A stretch of 20,513 bases of DNA. Origin: a virus. Under the pieces are notes generated by a model. The model was not told where the DNA came from, did not search any database, and saw only the letters and a program-made list of their open reading frames with translations. Shown here one piece after another: positions 12,098-17,723 of this stretch. The stretch lies in the IMG/VR virus record IMGVR_UViG_3300043410_001854, positions 1 through 20,513 of that record; one strand, given 5' to 3'. Every line of letters begins with the position of its first letter. The stretch's first letter is position 1. The position numbers and the translations under genes are program-made.

Positions 12098-12682
12098 ATG
12101 AACACTGGCGAAAAGATCACGCGCAATGCAGTGCGTGTGTGGATGCGGCAGGTCATGGAAGAGAAAAGTTGGAACGCCTCGGAATGGGCTCGCCGCGCTG
12201 GCACCAGTCCGACAAACATAACACGGGTGCTGTCACCGACGTCGGAAATCATTCCGACGAGCGCGACCCTTGCCAAGTTGGCACGGGCGGCTGGCAGTCA
12301 GCCCAATCTTGGAGCCTATCAGCGAATTGCAGCTCGCTATGTAGTGCTTCGGATGTTGGACTGCTTGATGACCGTTGATGATGACCAGACGATCATCGCC
12401 CCGGTGGATTTGTCGGAAGACGCTTTCGCCGTGCGAGTAACTACAGACATGATGAACGTGGCCGGGATCATGGCCGACGACGTTGTGTTCTGTGAACCGA
12501 CAGACCGGGTGCCTCCAACCGAAGGGCGCATCGTTGTCGCCCACCGGAAAGGCATCGGGTATATCGGGAAGTTTGTGCCGCCGTGGTTAATCTTCCACTC
12601 CACGACGGCACATGCGCCTCAGCCTTTGAAGGGGCTGGAAATCGTAGGCGTTTGCGTGGCCGCTACTCGGCGGCTTCCCTGA
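12098..12682 (+). CDS. CI-like repressor with S24-type C-terminal domain
   Basis: This 194-residue protein starts at ATG 12098, with AGGA upstream; the frame is open from 11897 but those residues cross the operators. The N-terminal half has a helix-turn-helix (about 26-65: NASEWARRAGTSPTNITRVL). The C-terminal half resembles LexA/CI S24 domains (AFAVRVTTDMMNVAGIMADD VVF at 109-131, EGRIVVAHRKGIGYIGKFV at 142-160). The usual GDSM catalytic serine is replaced (TTDMM at 115-119), so self-cleavage is probably lost, although a lysine at 158 remains in the expected strand. It maintains lysogeny, most likely by binding the CTGCA-N4-TGCAG operators. Its 3' end overlaps the convergent gene at 12663 by 20 bases. 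Confidence 0.84.
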   Translation: MNTGEKITRNAVRVWMRQVMEEKSWNASEWARRAGTSPTNITRVLSPTSEIIPTSATLAKLARAAGSQPNLGAYQRIAARYVVLRMLDCLMTVDDDQTIIAPVDLSEDAFAVRVTTDMMNVAGIMADDVVFCEPTDRVPPTEGRIVVAHRKGIGYIGKFVPPWLIFHSTTAHAPQPLKGLEIVGVCVAATRRLP

Positions 12683-13205
12683 GCGGAGCGCTGTCGTTGT
12701 CTGCCCCCGTGGCAGCGACAGCAGCCGCCGCTGCGGCCAGCTCGCCGCGTTCCATCAGCTCATTCAAATCCTTGCCGGACATGACCTTGACGGTAAGCCG
12801 TTCATCAGACGGCTTGAGGATCACCTTGTGAGTGTCGCTCCAGCGTTCCTCAAACAAGTTCTTCTGAGCAAACAGCCCGTCGATCAGCGTGGACTGAGAC
12901 AACGGCACGATAAGGCGCTGGCTCCAGTTCATGTCGATGACAAAGTAATTGCGGTCGTCGCTGAATGTCTTGCTCATGCTTTTCTCCTTAAGGTTGGACG
13001 GAGGACTGAGCGCGCCCTCACAGAGGGCGGGGCGCGCGAAGTCGGACGGCCAATCGGCCTGTTCAATCGCAAATACGAAATCGCCCAACACTTTGGGCAT
13101 ATCGCAAGCGAATCGTTCGTAGTCGTCTCGCAGTTCTTTGGCGAACCGCAGCGCGTCTACGACCTCACCATTGAAGGTGAGGTATTTTTCTGTGACTGAG
13201 ATCAT
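12663..13205 (-). CDS. Hypothetical early protein, possibly two genes in one frame
   Basis: One open frame of 180 residues runs from ATG 13205, which overlaps the stop of the preceding small gene by ATGA. It may hold two proteins. Residues 1-60 (MISVTEKYLTFNGEVVDALR onward) are a separate-looking small domain. The linker crosses GC-rich element B. At 12977 there is a second ATG (MSKTFSDDRNYFVIDMNWSQ) with AAGGAG six bases upstream, giving a 104-residue product rich in beta-forming residues and ending in an alanine-rich stretch. Neither part is recognised. Either the second start makes an extra short form, or a stop was lost between two genes. Confidence 0.65.
   Translation of the reverse strand: MISVTEKYLTFNGEVVDALRFAKELRDDYERFACDMPKVLGDFVFAIEQADWPSDFARPALCEGALSPPSNLKEKSMSKTFSDDRNYFVIDMNWSQRLIVPLSQSTLIDGLFAQKNLFEERWSDTHKVILKPSDERLTVKVMSGKDLNELMERGELAAAAAAVAATGADNDSAPLREAAE
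13009..13035. repeat. GC-rich palindromic element B
   Basis: GCGCGCCCTC-ACA-GAGGGCGGGGCGCGC is a near copy of element A at 10592-10620: the same CGCCCT, three-base centre, AGGGCGGGGCG design. It lies between the two parts of the 12663-13205 frame and immediately before the internal ribosome binding site. Confidence 0.55.
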
Positions 13206-13294
13206 CGCGTCATCCAGTCGGACCAGAGGGCGATTGCTGTGACAAAAGCTGTCAGGGCAAGCAATTCAATGGTGACTTCCCAGAGCATACGCAT
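13202..13294 (-). CDS. 30-residue single-pass membrane peptide
   Basis: Starting at ATG 13294 (AGGAAG about seven bases upstream), the frame encodes MRMLWEVTIELLALTAFVTA and ends in IALWSDWMTR, with one transmembrane segment at about 8-24. A longer reading from 13447 gives no membrane or domain pattern before it. Its stop overlaps the 13205 start (ATGA). Not recognised. Such small early membrane peptides may affect host envelope functions, but nothing here shows a role. Confidence 0.55.
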   Translation of the reverse strand: MRMLWEVTIELLALTAFVTAIALWSDWMTR

Positions 13295-13360
13295 TGGCGT
13301 TCTTCCTATTGTTTGAAGGGGGGGTCTGACTGCCGCCAACGCGCCCCAGTTAGATGACCA

Positions 13361-13401
13361 GCCCCGCCCTGCGCTCGCGCTGCGCGCTTGCTGGGCGGGG
13401 T
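13361..13401. repeat. GC-rich inverted repeat C
   Basis: CCCCGCCC (13362-13369) and GGGCGGGG (13393-13400) form a perfect eight-pair stem, extendable by a G-T and an A-T pair, around a GCGC-rich loop. It lies in the gap between the membrane peptide and the coiled-coil gene. Confidence 0.5.
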
Positions 13402-13410
13402 TAAGGTGGT

Positions 13411-13440
13411 TGCCACTGGTCCGGCAATGAACCAGTGGCA
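13411..13440. repeat. Perfect hairpin downstream of the coiled-coil gene
   Basis: TGCCACTGGT (13411-13420) and ACCAGTGGCA (13431-13440) form a ten-pair stem with a ten-base loop, just past the stop at 13447 on the leftward strand. There is no T-tract, so it is more likely an mRNA end-protecting or Rho-linked structure than a classical terminator. Confidence 0.5.
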
Positions 13441-13446
13441 GAAGCA

Positions 13447-13659
13447 TCAGGTGAACTGATACGGGATGATGAGGTGTTCCAAATGAACCAGCGCAGCTAT
13501 CCGTTCTTCCTCAAAGGCTTCCAACTCAAAGTCGATGAGGTCATCCAGCACGTTGATCTGCTCTTGAAGCTGGTAACGGGTCTTGTAGCGATTGCTGTGG
13601 TTCAGCTGATCTTGCAACGCATTACGCTCGTCAATGAGGTCTTTGATTGACTGGGGCAT
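13447..13659 (-). CDS. Hypothetical coiled-coil early protein
   Basis: This 70-residue protein starts at ATG 13659 with GGAGAA about eight bases upstream. It is nearly all helix with heptad patterns (MPQSIKDLIDERNALQDQLN, YQLQEQINVLDDLIDFELEA). No domain is recognised. It is the second gene of the leftward cluster that starts at 14232, and a stem-loop follows its stop. Confidence 0.68.
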   Translation of the reverse strand: MPQSIKDLIDERNALQDQLNHSNRYKTRYQLQEQINVLDDLIDFELEAFEEERIAALVHLEHLIIPYQFT

Positions 13660-13719
13660 GACAGGTTCTCCGATTTGAGAAATTGAGGCTGAGGCCGAAA
13701 CCCCAGCCTCGTGGCTGCG

Positions 13720-14232
13720 TCAGTTGACGCGGATCGCGTCAGACTTCGGAGCGGTTGCGCGAATCTCTTCGAGAGCTGCGAGCGCGGCGCGCATGGTGTC
13801 GCTCTGCTCAGCACCCGCGTTGATCTGCGGCTTGGTGCGCTGCTTGTAGGGGACGTAAGCTTCGCCAAGCTCACGCTCATGCACCGCCTTGGCGTGGTCG
13901 AGTGTTGCCGAGACAACCGCGATCTGAAGCTGGAGGCGCTTGACCCAGCGGGTCTGATCCTCGACCTGCTTGGTGCCGATCTCATCGCCCATGTTCGAGC
14001 GGATTAGACGGTCCAGCTTCTTGCCAGCTGTGATGAGCTGGTCGTGCTGCTCTTCCAGCAGCTTCTCTGCCGTGTAGCAGATGCCGTTAAGCATCCGGCG
14101 CTGAACATAAGCCATTCCGTTGTATCGAATGATCTGTCCGTCCTGATCGATCTTTTCCTGATAATCAGTGAACTCGCCAGCGAACACGGTGAGAGCGGAT
14201 TCGAGAGCTGAGGGCTGGTTCTTCTTAGACAT
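13720..14232 (-). CDS. Conserved hypothetical phage early protein
   Basis: This 170-residue protein starts at ATG 14232 with AGGAG upstream. It is helix-rich and soluble: an N-terminal MSKKNQPSALESALTVFAGE, a central coiled coil (AEKLLEEQHDQLITAGKKLD, KRLQLQIAVVSATLDHAKAV), and a polar C-terminus. I do not recognise a family. It is the first gene of the leftward cluster, directly next to the structured intergenic region, so it is likely transcribed from a promoter inside 14240-14440. No signal peptide or membrane segment. Confidence 0.75.
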   Translation of the reverse strand: MSKKNQPSALESALTVFAGEFTDYQEKIDQDGQIIRYNGMAYVQRRMLNGICYTAEKLLEEQHDQLITAGKKLDRLIRSNMGDEIGTKQVEDQTRWVKRLQLQIAVVSATLDHAKAVHERELGEAYVPYKQRTKPQINAGAEQSDTMRAALAALEEIRATAPKSDAIRVN

Positions 14233-14235
14233 GAC

Positions 14236-14437
14236 TTTCTCCTACTGTAGCCCGGCAGGCCATCTGCCGGTGTCCCCAGCACATCAGTCGCGATCCGGGG
14301 GTGTCACCGAGGGCTGATCCCCAGCGAAGCGGGTCAGCCCGAGGGGAACGGCTTGCCCGTTGACGCCCACGGGCGCGACTGATTGCGATTAAGGGACACA
14401 GGCGGGTGGACTGACGGGCGTGAAGCAGTAGGAGAAA
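14236..14437. repeat. Nested inverted repeats in the divergent intergenic region
   Basis: This intergenic stretch is bounded by a perfect 12-bp inverted repeat, TTTCTCCTACTG (14236-14247) and CAGTAGGAGAAA (14426-14437), each copy containing an AGGAG. Inside are CCGGCAG-GCCAT-CTGCCGG (14252-14270), a ten-bp pair ATCAGTCGCG/CGCGACTGAT (14283-14292, 14374-14383), a hairpin GGGCTGA-T-CCC...GGG-TCAGCCC (14311-14340) capped by GCGAAGC (14324-14330), and GCCCGT/ACGGGC (14355-14374). It is a candidate packaging, origin or control site. No protein-coding role seen. Confidence 0.6.
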
Positions 14438-14442
14438 CGCTC

Positions 14443-14526
14443 ATGGCTGAAGAAGCAGCCCATGGTCAGCGAACGGGTCCGCTCTCGCCGTGCCGAGCGG
14501 CTACCTGTCAATTCATCTGTCAGTAA
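14443..14526 (+). CDS. Possible 27-residue leader peptide
   Basis: ATG 14443 has AGGAG at 14430-14434 at good spacing, and the frame encodes MAEEAAHGQRTGPLSPCRAA ending in ICQ. It is the only well-placed ribosome binding site in the gap before terminase. No family is known, and the site's AGGAG also belongs to the inverted repeat, so this may be chance. Confidence 0.3.
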   Translation: MAEEAAHGQRTGPLSPCRAATCQFICQ

Positions 14527-14591
14527 AAATCTGTCAGTCAGGATCAATGCCGCCCGATACGCACATGGCTCTGTCACTGGTGCATTGACAG
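14505..14591 (+). repeat. CTGTCA repeats upstream of the small terminase gene
   Basis: CTGTCA occurs at 14505, 14517, 14531 and 14571, and its inverse TGACAG at 14586. Two of the copies belong to a longer ATCTGTCAGT direct repeat at 14515 and 14529, spaced 14 bases. The last two form a dyad, CTGTCA-N9-TGACAG. They lie 60-150 bases before the small terminase gene, where pac sites or late regulators often bind. Confidence 0.5.
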
Positions 14592-14651
14592 AATCTCATA
14601 CTCGGCTGATCTGGGGGGCAGGGGGGCCACCTGAGAAGGCAAGCAGAACCT

Positions 14652-15053
14652 ATGAGTAATGATCTGATCGAAGTCGATGAAGCCGTACCAGTCCGTCAAG
14701 GTCTGACCGTGAAACAGAGCGCTTTCGTTGATGCGTATGTAGCAAACGGCGGTCGCCTCAAGGATGCTGCGGTCGAGGCAGGTTACGCCGAGAAATCTGC
14801 GCATGTCGAAGCCAATCGGCTGATGAAGAACCCATTGATATGCCAAGAGATTCACAAAGAGTGCATGATGCAGCTGGCCCGCAAGGCACCGCAAGCACTA
14901 CAGACGGTCACGGGGCTGATGTCTTCCGCTAAGAGTGAGTTCGTAAAGCTTCAGGCTGCTCAAGACTGGCTTGACCGTGCTGGCTTCAAGCCAGTGGACA
15001 GGAAACAGATTCAGATGCAGGGGGACCTTCAGGTAAACATTGACCTGTCGTGA
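14652..15053 (+). CDS. terS: Terminase small subunit
   Basis: This 133-residue protein has the small-terminase DNA-binding pattern: LTVKQSAFVDAYVANGGRLK, DAAVEAGYAEKSAHVEANRL, MKNPLICQEI (about 18-68), followed by an oligomerisation-type helix region (KAPQALQTVTGLMSSAKSEF, LQAAQDWLDRAGFKP). It recognises the packaging site and hands DNA to the large subunit. It starts the rightward late transcript. The ribosome binding site is weak (GAAGG about 12 bases upstream). The large subunit follows after four small genes. A GGCAGGGGGG word lies both before it (14617) and just after it (15056). Confidence 0.9.
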   Translation: MSNDLIEVDEAVPVRQGLTVKQSAFVDAYVANGGRLKDAAVEAGYAEKSAHVEANRLMKNPLICQEIHKECMMQLARKAPQALQTVTGLMSSAKSEFVKLQAAQDWLDRAGFKPVDRKQIQMQGDLQVNIDLS

Positions 15054-15060
15054 GAGGCAG

Positions 15061-15103
15061 GGGGGTCAAAAACAAAAGACCCCCGGAGGGTGTGACCACC
15101 CTC
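15061..15103 (+). terminator. Tandem hairpins after terS (attenuator or terminator)
   Basis: GGGGGTC-(ten A-rich bases)-GACCCCC (15061-15084) is followed at once by GAGGGTG-TGAC-CACCCTC (15086-15103) and then ATCTGTAATTTT. Both stems are perfect seven-pair stems. The second could be a weak intrinsic terminator, which would lower expression of the head genes relative to terS. Confidence 0.5.
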
Positions 15104-15192
15104 ATCTGTAATTTTCCCACGCATACCCGCTGCACCAGTGCATTTTCTTTTTTCCCGTTGATGTGCTGTCTCAGGCCAGAGAGGTCACTGGC

Positions 15193-15378
15193 ATGGACAA
15201 GCATCCGTATTCACATCCGCAGGACAAGCTGCTCGCACAGACAGAGCAGGTGTCTGTTGTTGTGTCGGAAGCTGCGCCGCAGGAACCAAGCCCAACCCAC
15301 GATTTTCTTCCGGCTGCGCCGGATTTTAGGGCCGAGCCGAAGGGCCGGAAGAAGGAGCAAGCAAATGGCAAAAGGTAA
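15193..15378 (+). CDS. Small hypothetical protein between terS and terL
   Basis: This 61-residue protein starts at ATG 15193 (MDKHPYSHPQDKLLAQTEQV), with GAGAGG about eight bases upstream; an in-frame ATG at 15163 is the alternative. It is polar and proline-rich (EAAPQEPSPTHDFLPAAPDF) with a basic C-terminus (GRKKEQANGKR), and probably disordered. Its stop overlaps the next gene. Function unknown. Its place in the packaging operon suggests a head-assembly or packaging accessory. Confidence 0.58.
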   Translation: MDKHPYSHPQDKLLAQTEQVSVVVSEAAPQEPSPTHDFLPAAPDFRAEPKGRKKEQANGKR

Positions 15379-15565
15379 TGGTGGCGGCTTCAGCCGTGAC
15401 GTGATGATGGACACAACCAGCCACACTTCGGGTGGCAAGGGTCATCCGTCGCTCAAGGGTGCGGACAAGACGCAGGGCATGTCGGCTGGCGGCAAGGTCA
15501 ACTCTGGCGTTGGCTACGGCACGGCAAAGGCTACGCCGAAGGTGAAGACCACTGGCCGTGGCTAA
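15365..15565 (+). CDS. Small glycine/lysine-rich phage protein
   Basis: This 66-residue protein starts at ATG 15365 with AAGGAG upstream; the frame extends back to 15050, but that part is unlike a protein and crosses the hairpins. The product, MAKGNGGGFSRDVMMDTTSH onward, is rich in Gly, Lys, Ser and Thr and basic (TAKATPKVKTTGRG at the end), probably disordered and nucleic-acid-binding. It overlaps the previous gene by 14 bases, and its TAA overlaps the next ATG (TAATG). Confidence 0.62.
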   Translation: MAKGNGGGFSRDVMMDTTSHTSGGKGHPSLKGADKTQGMSAGGKVNSGVGYGTAKATPKVKTTGRG

Positions 15566-15786
15566 TGACTGATCTCATCCTAGCCCCCAAGGATGAAGGC
15601 ACATGGTCCAGCCGGTTGTCCGTGCTGGACCGTGAGCGTCTTCGCAAGGTGGTCAAGAACGTCCACCTTCGCCATTACCCCACTGAGAAGATCACTGACT
15701 ACGAGGCCGACAAGCTCATCAATGCGCTCGGACCAGAGGTAGGTGAAAAACTCATCAAACAAGCTCTGGACCGAGGATTGCTGTGA
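15565..15786 (+). CDS. Small hypothetical protein of the packaging operon
   Basis: This 73-residue protein (MTDLILAPKDEGTWSSRLSV onward) is soluble and helical, with KITDYEADKLINALGPEVGE followed by KLIKQALDRGLL. It is not recognised with certainty; similar short proteins lie ahead of large terminase genes in other podoviruses. Start and stop both overlap the neighbouring genes (TAATG and TGATG), so it belongs to a tightly packed operon. Confidence 0.68.
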   Translation: MTDLILAPKDEGTWSSRLSVLDRERLRKVVKNVHLRHYPTEKITDYEADKLINALGPEVGEKLIKQALDRGLL

Positions 15787-15929
15787 TGGCCTCCGTAAAA
15801 GTTGCGACACTCAAGAACAAGGTCACACGCGCCAAAGGCGCTGGACAGAATGCCGATGCCAAGTTGCAGAAGCGCACGGTTGCCGCAAACAAGGCCAAAA
15901 GCCCGAAGAGCCGTAAGCCCATCCAGTGA
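15786..15929 (+). CDS. Very basic 47-residue protein
   Basis: The frame from ATG 15786 (overlapping the previous TGA) to TGA 15927-15929 encodes MASVKVATLKNKVTRAKGAG and ends in SPKSRKPIQ. It is highly basic, with about 14 Lys/Arg and one acidic residue, and probably binds nucleic acid. Its stop overlaps the GTG start of the large terminase (GTGA). No family is recognised. Coupling on both sides supports it. Confidence 0.62.
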   Translation: MASVKVATLKNKVTRAKGAGQNADAKLQKRTVAANKAKSPKSRKPIQ

Positions 15930-17443
15930 GTTCGCTTTCCTATAAGCCGGGCGGCCAAGTCCTCAAGGACTTCCTGCTGGACACGACCAGCTTCTTCGTG
16001 GGGCTGCGCGGACCTGTCGGCTCTGGAAAGTCAGCCGGTTGCTGCATCAAGATTTTTCTTTTTGCGCTGGCCCAGAAACCGGGGCCGGACGGGATTCGAC
16101 GTTCCCGTTGGGCGATTGTCCGTAACTCCTACCCCATGCTTCGGACAACGACCATGCAAACTTGGCTGCAATGGTTCCCCGAAGAAGTGTGGGGACCAGT
16201 CGTCATGCACCCGCCGCCCTATACCCATGTCCTCAAAAAAGGGGACATGGAGCTTGAGGTGCTGTTCCTTGCCCTCGACCGACCGGAAGATGTCAAGAAG
16301 CTGCTGTCTCTTGAACTGACCGGCGTTTGGGTCAACGAAGCGCGCGAGCTGCCCAAGTCCATCATTGATGCCTGCACCATGCGCGTCGGTCGCTATCCTT
16401 CCATGAAAGACGGCGGGCCGAGCTGGTATGGCGTCATTGCCGACACCAACGCGCCGGACGACGACCACTGGTGGCCGATCATGGCTGGCGAAGCGCCGCT
16501 GCCGGATCACATCAGCCGCGAAGAAGCGTTGCTGCTGGTCAAGCCCGCCAATTGGAAGTTCTTCAATCAGCCGGGTGGCATGGTCCCAATTATGGGCGAA
16601 GGCCGCGAGATCACTGGCTATGAGTTGAACCCGGAGGCAGAAAACCTCAAGAACCTCACGCCTGACTATTACCCGCGCATCATCCAAGGCAAGTCAAAGG
16701 ACTGGATCGCCGTCTATGTGCTGAACAAGCTGGCGTCTCTGTCCGATGGCAAGCCGGTCTATCCCGACTTTGATGAGGCCATCCATGTCGCGCATGACCA
16801 CATCCAGCCTGTCCCCAACGTGCCCATCGTCATCGGCGTGGACTTTGGTCTTACGCCTTCTGCCGTATTTTGCCAGCGCATCCGCCATCGGTGGCTCATC
16901 CTGCGCGAGCTGGTCGCAACGGACATGGGCATCGTCCGCTTTGCGGAGCTGCTGCGGGGCGAGTGCGCGACACAGTTTCCGGGTTTCTCGTTCCAAGTTT
17001 GGGGCGATCCGGCTGGCGATTACCGCGCGCAAACGGATGAACGCACCCCGTTTCAGGTGCTTCGGACTGCCGGGATCACGGCACGGTCGGCTCCCACGAA
17101 CGATGTCGCGCTTCGTATTGAGGCGGTGGCAAACCCGCTGACCCGCATGATCGACAAGGAGCCGGGCATGTTGCTCGACCCCCGCTGCGTCAATCTGCGC
17201 AAGGGGTTCGGCGGCGGCTATCACTATCGCCGGATGCAGGTGTCTGGAGCTGAGCGGTTCGAGATGTCGCCCAACAAAAACAAGTTCTCCCATGTGCACG
17301 ACGCCTTGCAATATGCCCTGTGCGGCGGCGGCGAATCCCGCTCGCTGACCATCGGCACCGGCCCGCAGCGCCCTGTCGTCGCCAAGGGAAACTACGACGT
17401 TCTGGCCCGCAAACCACGGCGGCGGCTGACAAGTGCATTGTGA
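15926..17443 (+). CDS. terL: Terminase large subunit
   Basis: This 505-residue protein starts at GTG 15926, coupled to the previous stop. The ATPase domain has Walker A GPVGSGKS (29-36), Walker B VWVNEAR (134-140, catalytic E138), and a coupling motif near 170-175 (VIADTNA). The nuclease domain has the acidic residues D306 (VDFG), D361 (GDPAG) and D459 (HDAL). It cuts concatemeric DNA and pumps it into the procapsid through the portal. The basic tail RKPRRR at 495-500 is typical. It is directly followed by the connector-region genes. Confidence 0.96.
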   Translation: MSSLSYKPGGQVLKDFLLDTTSFFVGLRGPVGSGKSAGCCIKIFLFALAQKPGPDGIRRSRWAIVRNSYPMLRTTTMQTWLQWFPEEVWGPVVMHPPPYTHVLKKGDMELEVLFLALDRPEDVKKLLSLELTGVWVNEARELPKSIIDACTMRVGRYPSMKDGGPSWYGVIADTNAPDDDHWWPIMAGEAPLPDHISREEALLLVKPANWKFFNQPGGMVPIMGEGREITGYELNPEAENLKNLTPDYYPRIIQGKSKDWIAVYVLNKLASLSDGKPVYPDFDEAIHVAHDHIQPVPNVPIVIGVDFGLTPSAVFCQRIRHRWLILRELVATDMGIVRFAELLRGECATQFPGFSFQVWGDPAGDYRAQTDERTPFQVLRTAGITARSAPTNDVALRIEAVANPLTRMIDKEPGMLLDPRCVNLRKGFGGGYHYRRMQVSGAERFEMSPNKNKFSHVHDALQYALCGGGESRSLTIGTGPQRPVVAKGNYDVLARKPRRRLTSAL

Positions 17444-17489
17444 CTGCGCCTCTGGGTAGGTCATCCGTGGGAGAACCACGGAGTTCGCC

Positions 17490-17723
17490 ATGTGCTTTTC
17501 TGCGCCCAAACCGCCACCCCCGCCCGCTCCCGACCCGGCTGTTGAAGCGCAGAAACAGGCGTCGTTTGAGGCCAGTGCTGCCAAGCTTGCCGCTGAAAAA
17601 GATTCATCGACTGACGCCAGCCGCGCTCGCGCTTACGGTTTTTATGGCACTCGCTCCATGCTGGGCCAGAACGCTGGTGGCAATCTGCTCTACGTCATTA
17701 GTCAGGGCACTCCGAATCAATGA
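17490..17723 (+). CDS. Small proline-rich N-terminus phage protein
   Basis: This 77-residue protein starts MCFSAPKPPPPPAPDPAVEA, a form known from other T7-like phages between large terminase and portal genes. The rest is an alanine-rich helix (QKQASFEASAAKLAAEKDSS) and a glycine-rich end (GQNAGGNLLYVISQGTPNQ). GGAG lies upstream of the ATG, and its TGA overlaps the portal ATG. Function unknown; a head or packaging accessory is likely. Confidence 0.72.
   Translation: MCFSAPKPPPPPAPDPAVEAQKQASFEASAAKLAAEKDSSTDASRARAYGFYGTRSMLGQNAGGNLLYVISQGTPNQ

Noticed and set aside
14462-14659. 65-residue rightward frame overlapping the terS start
   Set aside because: No ribosome binding site, arginine/serine-rich composition of a shadow frame, and it runs through the CTGTCA repeats and G-tracts.
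15130-15143. CTGCA-CCAG-TGCAT as another repressor operator
   Set aside because: One mismatch, no partner at 30 bp and no promoter-like sequence in register; probably chance.
15050-15364. Longer N-terminus for the Gly/Lys-rich 66-residue protein
   Set aside because: The extra residues are Arg/Cys/Ser-rich, cross two hairpins and overlap another gene, while ATG 15365 has AAGGAG.
16694-17584. 296-residue leftward frame opposite terL
   Set aside because: terL has all its catalytic motifs on the plus strand; the opposite frame has no recognisable domain.
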